A stretch of 53,994 nt of DNA from assembly GCA_024277915.1 (NCBI GenBank), contig JAJRUG010000170.1:1-53994 (forward strand), given 5' to 3'. Shown piece after piece: positions 27,314-36,070 of this stretch. Below the pieces are notes generated by a model. It was not told the DNA's origin and did no database searches. It was given only the letters and a program-made list of their open reading frames with translations. A program made the position numbers and the translations under genes. The stretch comes from Gammaproteobacteria bacterium. GTDB taxonomy: Bacteria > Pseudomonadota > Gammaproteobacteria > Steroidobacterales > GCA-2729495. Positions within the stretch are counted from its first letter, which is position 1; every line of letters starts with the position of its first letter.

Positions 27314-28444
27314 ATGGCAATGGAAAATCGTTTTTTAAGACTGGCTGCAGAGGGCATCCGGGGGTTGAGCCCTTATGTTCCCGGTAAACCCATCGATGAA
27401 CTGGAGCGCGAGTATGGCATTCGCAACTCCATTAAACTGGCATCCAATGAAAATCCGCTGGGGCCACCTCAGTCGGCGATTCGGGCAATAACGGCCGCAC
27501 AGTCTGAGCTTTCGCTCTATCCGGATGGCGGCGGTTTTCATCTGAAGCAGGCATTGGCAAGCAAGCTGGGGATTGAACCGGGCTGCATCACGCTTGGGAA
27601 CGGATCCAATGATGTGCTGGTGCTGCTGGCAGAAACGTTTCTGACAGCTGATTCGGAGGCAGTTGTCTCGCAGTACGCCTTCGTGGTTTATCAACTCGCT
27701 GTTCAGGCTGTGGGCGCGACCTGCAAAGTTGCGGCCGTCTACCCGGCCGGGCATGCAAAAGCATACGGTCACGATCTTGATGCGATGAGGGCGCTGGTGT
27801 CCGAAAAGACCAGAATAATTTTTATTGCCAATCCGAATAACCCGACCGGAACCTGGCTGGCATCTACCGAGCTTGAGCAGTTCATCGATAGTGTTTCGGA
27901 GGATGTCATCATTGTAATTGACGAAGCCTACAATGAATATGTCGAGGAACCCGATTACCCGGATGCCGTGGAATGGGTTAACCGGTTTCCCAACCTGGTG
28001 GTAACCCGAACTTTCTCCAAGATATACGGGCTGGCTGGTTTACGCGTCGGTTACTCGGTAAGCCATCAGGATATTGCAGCACTGTTGAACAGGGTTCGAC
28101 AACCTTTTAACGTCAATAGCCTGGCACAGGTTGCGGCGATCGCAGCTCTGGATGATCCTGACCATGTAGCAAGCTCACGCACAGTCAATGCAAACGGACT
28201 GCGACTGCTTGCTCAGGGTATGGAAGACCTTGGTTTCACTGTCATTCCATCAGTGGGCAATTTTTTACTGGTTGATATGGGCAGGGATGCAGCACCTTAT
28301 TACGAGGCTCTGCTTCGTGCCGGTGTCATTGTCAGGCCGGTGGCAAACTACGGATTGCCTCATCATTTGCGTATCACAGTCGGAACGAACGACCAGAACA
28401 AGCGTTTGATGGCGGCATTGACCAGTATTGTCGAATCAGATTGA
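27314..28444 (+). CDS. hisC: Histidinol-phosphate aminotransferase (HisC2-type)
   Basis: A 376-residue fold-type I PLP aminotransferase. Motifs: IKLASNENPLGPP, LGNGSNDVLVLLAE, FIANPNNPTGTW, VIDEAYNEYVEE and the PLP lysine in TRTFSKIYGLAGLRVGY. It lies between pheA and aroA rather than in a his operon. In pseudomonads the same position holds hisC2, which can also transaminate aromatic keto acids. An aromatic role is therefore likely here (inference from context). The arrangement lacks the tyrA that usually follows. Confidence 0.95.
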   Translation: MAMENRFLRLAAEGIRGLSPYVPGKPIDELEREYGIRNSIKLASNENPLGPPQSAIRAITAAQSELSLYPDGGGFHLKQALASKLGIEPGCITLGNGSNDVLVLLAETFLTADSEAVVSQYAFVVYQLAVQAVGATCKVAAVYPAGHAKAYGHDLDAMRALVSEKTRIIFIANPNNPTGTWLASTELEQFIDSVSEDVIIVIDEAYNEYVEEPDYPDAVEWVNRFPNLVVTRTFSKIYGLAGLRVGYSVSHQDIAALLNRVRQPFNVNSLAQVAAIAALDDPDHVASSRTVNANGLRLLAQGMEDLGFTVIPSVGNFLLVDMGRDAAPYYEALLRAGVIVRPVANYGLPHHLRITVGTNDQNKRLMAALTSIVESD

Positions 28445-28451
28445 GCCCCGA

Positions 28452-29792
28452 ATGCCGCACATGACAGAATCACTAGTCTGTTCTCCAGTAGACAGTATCA
28501 ATGGGCGAATCAAAGTACCGGGGGACAAGTCGATCTCTCACCGGGCACTGATGTGTGCTGCCCTCGCTGAGGGCAGCACTGAAATCAGCGGATTCCTGTC
28601 GGGCGAGGATTGCCTGGCAACCATGGCGGCATTGAAGTCGATGGGTGTGAATATTCGCCAGCACAGCGGCGATTCGGTAACAGTGGAAGGTGTCGGGCTG
28701 CATGGATTAAAGGCTCCCTCGGGCGCGCTGGATATGGGTAATTCCGGTACGGGGATGCGGCTGATGGCCGGCTTGCTCGCAGCCCAGTCCTTTGACTCCG
28801 AGCTGACCGGAGATGCATCACTAAACATCCGGCCGATGGAACGTGTAGCCGTACCGTTGCGGCTCATGGGTGCCCGGGTTTTGACTACAGATGGTTGTCC
28901 GCCGCTGGTTATCACAGGCGGCGCATCGTTGCAGGGTATTCATTATCAGTCGCCGACAGCAAGTGCGCAGGTAAAGTCTGCCGTATTACTCGCCGGGTTA
29001 TACGCTCAAGGTGAAACCAGCGTCACGGAACCGGGAATAAGCCGTGACCACACGGAGCGTATGCTCGGGCAGTTTGGCTGGAAGCTCAGTCGGCAAGATG
29101 GACGGGTGACATTGCATCCTGGCGGGCAATTGTCCGCCAGGATGGTGAATGTTCCCGGCGATTTTTCTTCAGCAGCTTTTTTTATCGCTGCTGCACTGAT
29201 TGCCCGCAAGGGGGAGTTGATTATTGAAGGAGTGGGGTTAAATCCCACTCGCACCGGTTTTTTGCGAATTTTGCAACTGATGGGGGCCGATATCGATGTG
29301 TCCGTACGAACTGCCGTTGATGAACAGCGTGTCGCGGAGCCTGTGGGGCAATTACGGATACGCCCGAGCCAGTTGCACGGTATGAGTTTACCCGCTGAAC
29401 TTGTCTCATTGGCAATTGATGAGTTTCCACTGGTTTTTATTCTTGCTGCTCTGGCCGAGGGTGAGACCATCGTGTCGGGCGCAGAAGAGCTCCGCCACAA
29501 GGAAAGTGACCGGATTGGGGCAATGATCAGGGGGCTGCAAACCCTGGGCATCGACGCAGATGAGCGCCCCGATGGCGCCAGAATTACTGGCGGGCAGTTA
29601 ACGGGTGGAATGGTCGATAGCTTTGGTGACCACCGCGTCGCGATGGCGTTTGCCGTTGCATCGATTGCAGCAAAAGAACCGATACATATTCAGGACACCG
29701 CCAATGTAGCGACTTCATTTCCGGGATTCAGCCAGCAGGCGAAGAATATCGGAATGGCAGTTGAGCAGATTGCAGCGGGTGGTCAGTCGTGA
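28452..29792 (+). CDS. aroA: 3-phosphoshikimate 1-carboxyvinyltransferase (EPSP synthase)
   Basis: A 446-residue enzyme that joins shikimate-3-phosphate and PEP in the aromatic pathway. Motifs: KVPGDKSISHRALMCAALA, LDMGNSGTGMRLMAGLL, RPMERVAVPLRLMGA, KESDRIGAM and FGDHRVAMAFAVA. ATG 28452 is chosen; 28461 is an alternative and a TTG at 28428 would overlap hisC. It is a stand-alone AroA without the N-terminal TyrA fusion known in Pseudomonas. Its stop overlaps the cmk start as GTGA. Confidence 0.98.
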   Translation: MPHMTESLVCSPVDSINGRIKVPGDKSISHRALMCAALAEGSTEISGFLSGEDCLATMAALKSMGVNIRQHSGDSVTVEGVGLHGLKAPSGALDMGNSGTGMRLMAGLLAAQSFDSELTGDASLNIRPMERVAVPLRLMGARVLTTDGCPPLVITGGASLQGIHYQSPTASAQVKSAVLLAGLYAQGETSVTEPGISRDHTERMLGQFGWKLSRQDGRVTLHPGGQLSARMVNVPGDFSSAAFFIAAALIARKGELIIEGVGLNPTRTGFLRILQLMGADIDVSVRTAVDEQRVAEPVGQLRIRPSQLHGMSLPAELVSLAIDEFPLVFILAALAEGETIVSGAEELRHKESDRIGAMIRGLQTLGIDADERPDGARITGGQLTGGMVDSFGDHRVAMAFAVASIAAKEPIHIQDTANVATSFPGFSQQAKNIGMAVEQIAAGGQS

Positions 29793-30478
29793 GTTTGATT
29801 CCAGTTATTGCCATCGACGGCCCGGGTGGGTCCGGAAAAGGAACTATCAGCAGGGAAGTCGCCCGGATCCTGGGCTGGCATTTGCTGGACAGTGGGGCCT
29901 TGTATCGAGTGGTTGCGCTGCAAGTCCGGCAGGAGAGCATTGATCTGGCAGATGAGGCGGCAATCGCTGCACTGGCTCAAAGCCTGGATGTGCGGTTCGA
30001 TACAGCCGCCGGTGAGGAACGGATCTGGCTGCAGGATGTAGATGTAACTGCTGAGATTCGTTCGGAGGCATGCGGTGTAGCCGCATCCAGGGTAGCTGTA
30101 TTGGGTGCTGTTCGTGCTGCATTGACTGAGCGCCAACGCCGGTTTCAGCAATTGCCCGGACTGGTTGCAGATGGACGTGATATGGGATCGGTTATTTTCC
30201 CAGATGCAGGGCTTAAAATCTTTCTCACAGCCAGCGTCGATGAACGTGCGGGCAGGCGCTATAAGCAGTTGAATGAGAAGGGGATTAGTGTTAGCCTGCG
30301 CACCCTTCGCAGGGACATGGCTGATCGGGACAAGCGAGATTCGGAAAGGCCTGTAGCTCCGTTGCGAGCCTGCAGTGATGCAAAGGTGTTTGATACTACT
30401 GGTCTGAGTATCGAGAAGGTTGTTTCAACCGTACTTGATTGGGCAAGTGATACCTGGCCTGGGCAGGCTGCTGATTAA
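29789..30478 (+). CDS. cmk: Cytidylate kinase
   Basis: A 229-residue kinase that phosphorylates CMP and dCMP. The P-loop is IDGPGGSGKGTISREVA. Other motifs are GALYRVVAL, VADGRDMGSVIFPDA and a lid region with RRYKQLNEKG and RDKRDSERPVAPL. It starts at GTG 29789, overlapping the aroA stop by four bases, which suggests translational coupling. The cmk-rpsA order is conserved across proteobacteria. Confidence 0.98.
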   Translation: MSLIPVIAIDGPGGSGKGTISREVARILGWHLLDSGALYRVVALQVRQESIDLADEAAIAALAQSLDVRFDTAAGEERIWLQDVDVTAEIRSEACGVAASRVAVLGAVRAALTERQRRFQQLPGLVADGRDMGSVIFPDAGLKIFLTASVDERAGRRYKQLNEKGISVSLRTLRRDMADRDKRDSERPVAPLRACSDAKVFDTTGLSIEKVVSTVLDWASDTWPGQAAD

Positions 30479-30484
30479 TCGGCT

Positions 30485-30514
30485 GGCATACATGTTAGAC
30501 GTATGCCGGGTTTT
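30485..30514 (+). terminator. Hairpin after cmk
   Basis: GGCATAC at 30485-30491 pairs with GTATGCC at 30501-30507 around a 9-base loop, followed by GGGTTTTG. The stem extends two more pairs if a G-U is allowed. A weak to moderate intrinsic terminator or attenuator between cmk and rpsA. Confidence 0.45.
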
Positions 30515-30566
30515 GTAACCGCGATCTGATAGTACCCATCGTACATTCAGGGGCGATTGACCTAGG

Positions 30567-30590
30567 CCGCCAACTGGCGGGTGTTTTTGT
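30567..30590 (+). promoter_or_regulatory. Hairpin with T-run directly before the rpsA start
   Basis: CCGCC (30567-30571), loop AACT, GGCGG (30576-30580), then GTGTTTTTGT and the rpsA ATG at 30592. The only purine-rich ribosome-site candidate (GGCGGG) is inside the stem. In E. coli rpsA, translation relies on a structured leader without a canonical Shine-Dalgarno sequence and is repressed by S1 itself. A comparable role here is inference. Confidence 0.45.
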
Positions 30591-30591
30591 A

Positions 30592-32280
30592 ATGACTGAA
30601 AGTTTTGCTGAATTATTTGAAGAGAGCCTTGCCAACCAGAGAATCAAACCGGGTACCATACTGACCGGTCTTGTCGTATCGGTTTCCAACGAAGTTGTTG
30701 TAGTCAGTGCAGGGCTCAAGTCCGAGGCCGTTATTCCGGCCAGCCAGTTTCGCGATGATCAAGGTGAACTGGAAGTAGTTGTTGGAGATAATGTAGAAGT
30801 TGCGCTGGATGCCGTAGAAGACGGCTTTGGTGAAACCAAGTTGTCTCGCGAACGCGCCAAGCGGGCACGTACCTGGGAGTATCTGGATGATGCTTTCGAG
30901 AACAGCAAAGTCATTACCGGTATCATTAACGGTCGAGTCAAAGGTGGCTTCACCGTTGATATTGATTTCGTACGCGCCTTCCTGCCCGGTTCCCTGGTGG
31001 ATGTTCGACCAGTCCGGGATCCCTCTTACCTGGAAGGCAAAAAGCTGGAATTCAAGGTCATCAAGCTGGATCAGCGGCGTAATAATGTCGTCGTTTCCCG
31101 GCGTGCCGTGGTCGAGGAAGAATACAGTGCAGAGCGTGAAGCACTGCTTGAGTCGTTACAAGAAGGTGCTACCGTCAAGGGCATTGTCAAGAACCTGACC
31201 GACTATGGCGCTTTCGTGGATTTGGGTGGCATAGACGGCTTGTTGCATATCACTGATATGGCCTGGAAGCGGGTCAAGCATCCGTCTGAAGTAGTCACTG
31301 TGGGTGATGAGATCGATGTAAAAATTCTCAGGTTTGATCGTGAGAAAAGCCGCGTGTCATTGGGTATCAAACAACTGGGCTCTGATCCATGGCAGGCTAT
31401 TGCTCGCCGCTACCCGCAAAACACAAGACTGTTCGGCAAGGTAACCAATATTGCTGACTACGGTTGTTTTGTGGAAATCGAAGAGGGTGTTGAAGGCCTG
31501 GTTCACGTTTCAGAGATGGACTGGACCAACAAGAATGTCAGTCCTGCCAAGGTTGTGCAGATTGGCGAAGAAGTTGGTGTGATGGTGCTCGAGATTGACG
31601 AGGAACGCCGCCGCATCTCTTTGGGTATCAAGCAGTGTATCGCCAATCCATGGGCTGAGTTTGCCACTTCATTTGCGAAGAATGACAAAGTCACCGGCAA
31701 CATCAGGTCAATCACGGACTTCGGCATTTTTATCGGCCTGCCGGGTGATATAGATGGCCTGGTTCATCTTTCGGATATCTCCTGGGATATTCCGGGCGAA
31801 GAAGCCGTTCACAAGTACAAAAAAGGCGAGGAAGTTGAAGCGGTCGTGTTGGCCATTGATCCCGAGCGCGAGCGTATTTCTTTGGGTATCAAGCAGCTTG
31901 ATCAGGATCCCTATTCTCTGTTTCTTGCTGATCACCCGAAAGGATCGATCGTTAAAGGCGTTATTTCCGAGGTTGATGCACGTGGTGCAGTAATTGATCT
32001 TGGTAACGGGATTCAAGGTCAATTGCGGGCCAGCGAATTATCGCGGGAACGTGTTGAAGATGCCCGAACTGTACTCAAGGCGGGTGAAGAGGTAGAAGCG
32101 CGCTTTATTGGCCTGGATCGCAAGACAAGGGTTGTCTCGCTCTCTATCAAGGCCAAGGAAGCCCACGAAGAGGCTCAGGCGATTGAGGACTACCAGTCGG
32201 AAACGACTACATCGGGTCGAGGCACAACATTGGGAGACCTGCTCAAAGAACAGATTTCTTCCGGTGGCAGCGACACTTAA
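30592..32280 (+). CDS. rpsA: 30S ribosomal protein S1
   Basis: A 562-residue, six-S1-domain protein that brings mRNA to the 30S subunit. OB-fold repeats are seen as [94 protein letters not shown] and [19 protein letters not shown]. Recurrent SLGIKQL stretches end the central domains. Length is normal for gammaproteobacteria. Followed by ihfB, the conserved order. Confidence 0.99.
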   Translation: MTESFAELFEESLANQRIKPGTILTGLVVSVSNEVVVVSAGLKSEAVIPASQFRDDQGELEVVVGDNVEVALDAVEDGFGETKLSRERAKRARTWEYLDDAFENSKVITGIINGRVKGGFTVDIDFVRAFLPGSLVDVRPVRDPSYLEGKKLEFKVIKLDQRRNNVVVSRRAVVEEEYSAEREALLESLQEGATVKGIVKNLTDYGAFVDLGGIDGLLHITDMAWKRVKHPSEVVTVGDEIDVKILRFDREKSRVSLGIKQLGSDPWQAIARRYPQNTRLFGKVTNIADYGCFVEIEEGVEGLVHVSEMDWTNKNVSPAKVVQIGEEVGVMVLEIDEERRRISLGIKQCIANPWAEFATSFAKNDKVTGNIRSITDFGIFIGLPGDIDGLVHLSDISWDIPGEEAVHKYKKGEEVEAVVLAIDPERERISLGIKQLDQDPYSLFLADHPKGSIVKGVISEVDARGAVIDLGNGIQGQLRASELSRERVEDARTVLKAGEEVEARFIGLDRKTRVVSLSIKAKEAHEEAQAIEDYQSETTTSGRGTTLGDLLKEQISSGGSDT

Positions 32281-32319
32281 TGGTATTATGCAGTTAAAAA
32301 GGGGAGCAGTGGTTTGGCT

Positions 32320-32622
32320 ATGACAAAGTCCGAGTTGATCGAGGTCATTGCTAGAAAGCAAAAGCACCTGCCTGCAAAAGATGTTGAGCTGGCGGTGAAG
32401 CACCTGTTGGAATTAATGAGCGATTCGCTGGCTTCCGGCCAGCGAATCGAAATTCGCGGTTTTGGCAGTTTTTCTCTGCATTATCGGCCACCGCGTATGG
32501 GCAGAAACCCTAAAACCGGTGAAGCGGTCGCACTGGCCGGCAAACATGTCCCCCATTTCAAGCCTGGTAAGGATTTGAGGGAGAGGGTTGACCAGAACAA
32601 GCACCTGCCTGTCAAGGACTAG
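32320..32622 (+). CDS. ihfB: Integration host factor subunit beta
   Basis: A 100-residue DNA-bending protein of the HU/IHF family that pairs with IhfA. N-terminus [18 protein letters not shown], then [14 protein letters not shown] and the DNA-arm motif [13 protein letters not shown] 32320 gives the usual N-terminus. GGGGAG lies 13 bases upstream, which is nearer optimum for an in-frame TTG at 32314, so that start is possible. Linked to rpsA upstream and lapAB downstream as in pseudomonads. Its partner ihfA is at 50248. Confidence 0.97.
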   Translation: MTKSELIEVIARKQKHLPAKDVELAVKHLLELMSDSLASGQRIEIRGFGSFSLHYRPPRMGRNPKTGEAVALAGKHVPHFKPGKDLRERVDQNKHLPVKD

Positions 32623-32741
32623 GAGCAAACCGGGACAGACTTCATATCTGCCCCTGATCAGGCACAGTCGCAACAGAGCGCACCCGGCTGATAATATAGG
32701 GGTTGATTTCAACCCACCCTGCCTCCGCGGAGCGTTCGACC

Positions 32742-33038
32742 ATGATGCGCAACATCACTTATGCCTTGCTGGTAATCAGTATTTTGCTGATAGCAGCTAT
32801 TTTTGCAGCGATTAACCCCGGGCAGATCACCCTGGATCTTGCTTTCGCACAGTTTGAATTACAAAAACCCATTGCCTTGACTCTCGCCCTGGGAGTCGGA
32901 TGGCTGTTCGGGTTGCTGTGTGCCGGGATTGTATTACTGAGGATGTTGAATGAGCGCCGCAAGCTGCGTCGTGCATTACGGATGGCAGAAGCAGAGGTGC
33001 GCTCACTACGGAGTCTCCCGATTCAAGATGCCGACTGA
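32742..33038 (+). CDS. lapA: Lipopolysaccharide assembly protein A
   Basis: A 98-residue inner-membrane protein of the LapA (YciS) family, which works with LapB in controlling LPS synthesis. It has two membrane segments (ALLVISILLIAAIFAAINPG and LALGVGWLFGLLCAGIVLL), with the family signature FAAINPGQITLDLAFAQFEL between them, and a basic coiled-coil tail. Two adjacent ATGs (32742 and 32745) could start it. Overlaps lapB by 11 bases. Confidence 0.93.
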   Translation: MMRNITYALLVISILLIAAIFAAINPGQITLDLAFAQFELQKPIALTLALGVGWLFGLLCAGIVLLRMLNERRKLRRALRMAEAEVRSLRSLPIQDAD

Positions 33039-34221
33039 ATCTGCATTCCTTTTCGCCGGATTACTGTTTCTGGCAGCTGCACTCGGATATGTCTTTGCCC
33101 GTTTTGGTGAAGAAAAAGAGGAACCGGAACCGGTATCGGGACAACTTAGCGCGGATTATCTCAAGGGGCTCAACTACCTGTTGAGCGAACAACCAGACCG
33201 TGCTGTAGAGGTGTTCACCCGGATGACAGAACTCGATGATGAAACCCTGGAAACGCATTTTGCGCTAGGCAGCCTGTTTCGTCGACGCGGCGAGGTTGAC
33301 CGAGCGATTCGTGTCCATCAGAACCTGATGGCGCGCCCCAATTTAAGCAGAGAGCAAAAAGATCATGCAGAGGTCTCATTGGCCGAGGATTATCTTAGCG
33401 CCGGCCTGCTCGACCGGGCCGAGGACCTGTTTCTTAAACTGCGTCAATCGCCTGAACATCGTGAGAAAGTGCTTCAAAAACTTGTTCGACTGTATGAGAT
33501 CACAAAGGATTGGGAACGAGCGATCGAAATTCATGAACAACTCGAAGCAATTGATCCTGCTGTTGCTGATTCCAGCCCGGTGGTGCATTTTTATTGTGAG
33601 CTGGCTGAGGAGGCGCGAGCAAAGCGGGACTACACTCGTGCACGCCAGATGCTCAGGAAATCAAAGGCAGGCCGTAAAGAGACCGTCCGTTCCATGCTTG
33701 CCGGCGCCGATCTTGCACACGATACGGGTGATTTCAGAGGCGCACTCAAATTATACGAAAGAGTAGCCCGGGAAGATCCTGCGTTACTGATTGAAGTGAT
33801 TCCCAGGATGTCGACAAGTTGTCGGGAAGCAGGGCTGGAGAAAAGGTTTACCGGTTTTCTGCAGGGCTTGTTAGGCAAAAACTCATCGGCAGTTCGCGCT
33901 ATTGCAATGGCCACGATTATTGAACCCGACATCGACAATGCAGTTGCATTACAGTGCCTGGAGGACTTTGTAACCCAGGATTCGACGCTGAGCGACCTGA
34001 TCGACAGCAGTCGCCTGGTGAATTCATCAGCCGAAGACCGGCTGCGCATCTTGGGTCGGGTTCGGCAGGCTCTGCGGCGTATCGCCAGAGCAGAACCCGG
34101 CTATCAATGTGGTGAATGCGGATATATGAGCATGTTATTGCAGTGGCAGTGTCCCCGGTGCCGAACATGGGAATCTGTCCGCCCCAGCGCGCGTTTGGTG
34201 CTTGACTCAATGTCACGGTAG
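33028..34221 (+). CDS. lapB: Lipopolysaccharide assembly protein B
   Basis: A 397-residue LapB (YciM) homologue that regulates LpxC turnover through FtsH and so balances LPS and phospholipid. A single N-terminal membrane anchor (ESAFLFAGLLFLAAALGYVF) is followed by about nine tetratricopeptide repeats such as ETHFALGSLFRRRGEVDRAI. A C-terminal rubredoxin-type metal site completes it, with CGECGY and CPRC. Start 33028 overlaps lapA by 11 bases; the upstream ATG at 32950 lies inside lapA and is rejected. Confidence 0.96.
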   Translation: MPTESAFLFAGLLFLAAALGYVFARFGEEKEEPEPVSGQLSADYLKGLNYLLSEQPDRAVEVFTRMTELDDETLETHFALGSLFRRRGEVDRAIRVHQNLMARPNLSREQKDHAEVSLAEDYLSAGLLDRAEDLFLKLRQSPEHREKVLQKLVRLYEITKDWERAIEIHEQLEAIDPAVADSSPVVHFYCELAEEARAKRDYTRARQMLRKSKAGRKETVRSMLAGADLAHDTGDFRGALKLYERVAREDPALLIEVIPRMSTSCREAGLEKRFTGFLQGLLGKNSSAVRAIAMATIIEPDIDNAVALQCLEDFVTQDSTLSDLIDSSRLVNSSAEDRLRILGRVRQALRRIARAEPGYQCGECGYMSMLLQWQCPRCRTWESVRPSARLVLDSMSR

Positions 34222-34396
34222 TTCATCGGCTGTTTCCGGGGATTCTGGCGATACCCGGATGTCAACCAACCAGCGGAACCGGTTATTTCGATATAAACAG
34301 ACGGGATTCACTGCTTTTGTTCACTCAACAGAGTCTTTTAGCATGACAGCTCCTGAATAATTCACAGGCATTCGAGGAATGCGAAAGGAGACTGAA

Positions 34397-34663
34397 ATGC
34401 AGAAATTTCTTGCCATACTAATAGGACTAATCAGCCCGCTGGTGTTGTTTGCCGGCCCGGTCGATATCAATACCGCCGATGCAGAAACAATCGCCAAAGA
34501 ACTTGACGGGGTTGGGCCTGCGAGGGCGCGGGCAATCGTTGACTACCGGAATACCTACGGTAAATTCCGCAGTGCTGCAGAAATAACCAATGTTAAGGGA
34601 ATCGGTCAGCATGTATTGTCGGTCAATGAGGGCAACATCCTCGCTGAGCAGGAAAGTGAATAG
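34397..34663 (+). CDS. ComEA-type helix-hairpin-helix protein
   Basis: An 88-residue exported protein: signal peptide (FLAILIGLISPLVLFAGPVD), then a ComEA-type double helix-hairpin-helix with VDINTADAETIAKELDGVG and SAAEITNVKGIGQHVL. Such proteins bind DNA in the periplasm and some serve natural transformation; small proteobacterial copies such as this are often of unproven role. ATG 34397 is chosen because AGGAG lies 7 bases upstream; the ATG at 34379 precedes that site. A stand-alone gene between lapB and galU. Confidence 0.93.
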   Translation: MQKFLAILIGLISPLVLFAGPVDINTADAETIAKELDGVGPARARAIVDYRNTYGKFRSAAEITNVKGIGQHVLSVNEGNILAEQESE

Positions 34664-34681
34664 CATCGGCTAGAGATGAGG

Positions 34682-34711
34682 CGTAGGCGGCAGTCAGGTC
34701 TGCCGCCTGCG
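34682..34711 (+). terminator. Hairpin after the comEA-like gene
   Basis: CGTAGGCGGCAG pairs with CTGCCGCCTGCG (one G-U) around a TCAGGT loop, 18 bases after the comEA-like stop. It has no T-tract, so it may be a factor-dependent terminator or a 3'-end stabiliser. Confidence 0.5.
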
Positions 34712-34797
34712 TATCCTGTATGTCCGTGGCCGGGTTATTGGCACGATGTTCAACTAATGCGAGACCTGCACTAATGCCAGAATGGCGGTCCGCTCCC

Positions 34798-34884
34798 GAG
34801 GCCAGGTACTGCAGACCCTTGCTGGCGGATGGCTCCCTGCGGTCCGCTTTACTCCGCCTGCAAGGGTCTGCAGCACCTGGCCTC
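34798..34884. repeat. Large imperfect inverted repeat (32-bp arms)
   Basis: Arms 34798-34829 and 34853-34884 are complementary at 30 of 32 positions, separated by 23 bases. The first arm starts GAGGCCAGGT and contains CTGCAGACCCTTGC. A 10-base direct repeat GCGGTCCGCT occurs outside (34785) and again in the loop (34839). The architecture resembles extragenic palindromic (REP/MITE-like) elements. No second copy was found in this window by eye. Confidence 0.85.
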
Positions 34885-35036
34885 TGACATCGACGGCAAA
34901 CATCAGATATCAGGTTTCCTGGCAAGTACCCGGCACTGATTGCTGGATATTAAGGCTCGACGATCATGCCTGGTAGCATGAAGCCGGTAAAATTGGCTAT
35001 CATTCATTATTTTCTATCACATCAAAGGACTAATGA

Positions 35037-35894
35037 ATGAAGCAGCCTGTTCGCACTGCCGTTTTCCCCGTCGCCGGCCGCGGAACCCGTTTTTTACCGG
35101 CAACCAAAGCGATGCCGAAGGAAATGCTGCCAATCATTGACAGGCCGTTGATTCAGTATGCGGTGGAGGAGGCGATTGCTGCCGGCGCCAATAGAATGGT
35201 GTTTGTCACTGGCAGTGGCAAAAGAGCAATAGAGGATCATTTCGATCGTGACCCTGAACTGGAACGGGCATTGGATGTGTCCGGCAAGCAGGATCTGCTG
35301 GAGGTGGTGAAAGACATTCTGCCCAAAGGGGTTTCCTGTGTTTATATTCGCCAGGGAGAACCGTTGGGTCTGGGGCATGCTGTGTTGTGTGCCAGACCTG
35401 CCGTGGGCGATGAGCCTTTCTTCGTGCATCTGCCGGATGATCTGATTCGAAACGGGCGCGGATGTCTGGCCCAGATGGCCGGCCACTATCAACAGCACGG
35501 GGCAAGTGTGATCGCGGTTGAGGAAGTGCCACTGGAACACACCAGTCGTTACGGTATTGTCGATATCGATGATAATCAGGTACTCAAGGGCATTGTAGAA
35601 AAGCCTTTGCCGGAAAATGCGCCATCTACGTCGGCTGTAGTGGGTCGGTATTTGCTGACGCCTGCGATCTTTGATTGCCTGGAGCAAACACAACCCGGGG
35701 CAGGTGGTGAAATACAGATCACTGATGGAATAGCGGATCTGCTACGCGAGGAACAGGTCTACGCATTTCGTTTTGAAGGACAGCGCTATGATTGCGGCAA
35801 CAAGCTGGGTTTTCTGCAGGCAACGATAGATTTCGCGATGGCGGATCCGGATCTGGAGTCTCCATTGCGGCGTTATTTGCGCACTCTGTTATAG
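35037..35894 (+). CDS. galU: UTP-glucose-1-phosphate uridylyltransferase
   Basis: A 285-residue nucleotidyltransferase that makes UDP-glucose for LPS, exopolysaccharide and galactose metabolism. Motifs: [20 protein letters not shown] (nucleotide loop), [33 protein letters not shown] and [13 protein letters not shown]. Start 35037 has AAGGA 8 bases upstream; another ATG four bases earlier is out of frame. Stands alone between the inverted-repeat region and the large exoprotein gene. Confidence 0.98.
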   Translation: MKQPVRTAVFPVAGRGTRFLPATKAMPKEMLPIIDRPLIQYAVEEAIAAGANRMVFVTGSGKRAIEDHFDRDPELERALDVSGKQDLLEVVKDILPKGVSCVYIRQGEPLGLGHAVLCARPAVGDEPFFVHLPDDLIRNGRGCLAQMAGHYQQHGASVIAVEEVPLEHTSRYGIVDIDDNQVLKGIVEKPLPENAPSTSAVVGRYLLTPAIFDCLEQTQPGAGGEIQITDGIADLLREEQVYAFRFEGQRYDCGNKLGFLQATIDFAMADPDLESPLRRYLRTLL

Positions 35895-36070
35895 GCTGGC
35901 ATCCGGATACCGGATTCGTTCCACAGTCTCTGTAGAAACCGGACGCAGGTCACACTTTCAGTGTGTAATGGCTCCATTATGTTAAATTGATAAAGCGTTC
36001 CCGGTGGTCGATCATGTATGGTAGATCATTGCAAAATGTGCCAATAACTATAATAAAAGAGGCTCGTACC

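Larger units (their letters stand above)
34664..35036. other. 373-base intergenic region with two hairpins
   Basis: No gene is visible between the comEA-like gene and galU. It holds a 12-bp hairpin at 34682-34711, a long inverted repeat at 34798-34884, and an AT-rich stretch before galU where AAGGA at 35024-35028 serves as the galU ribosome site. A possible weak galU promoter (TTGGCT near 34993, TATCAC 16 bases later) lies in the AT-rich part. Confidence 0.6.
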
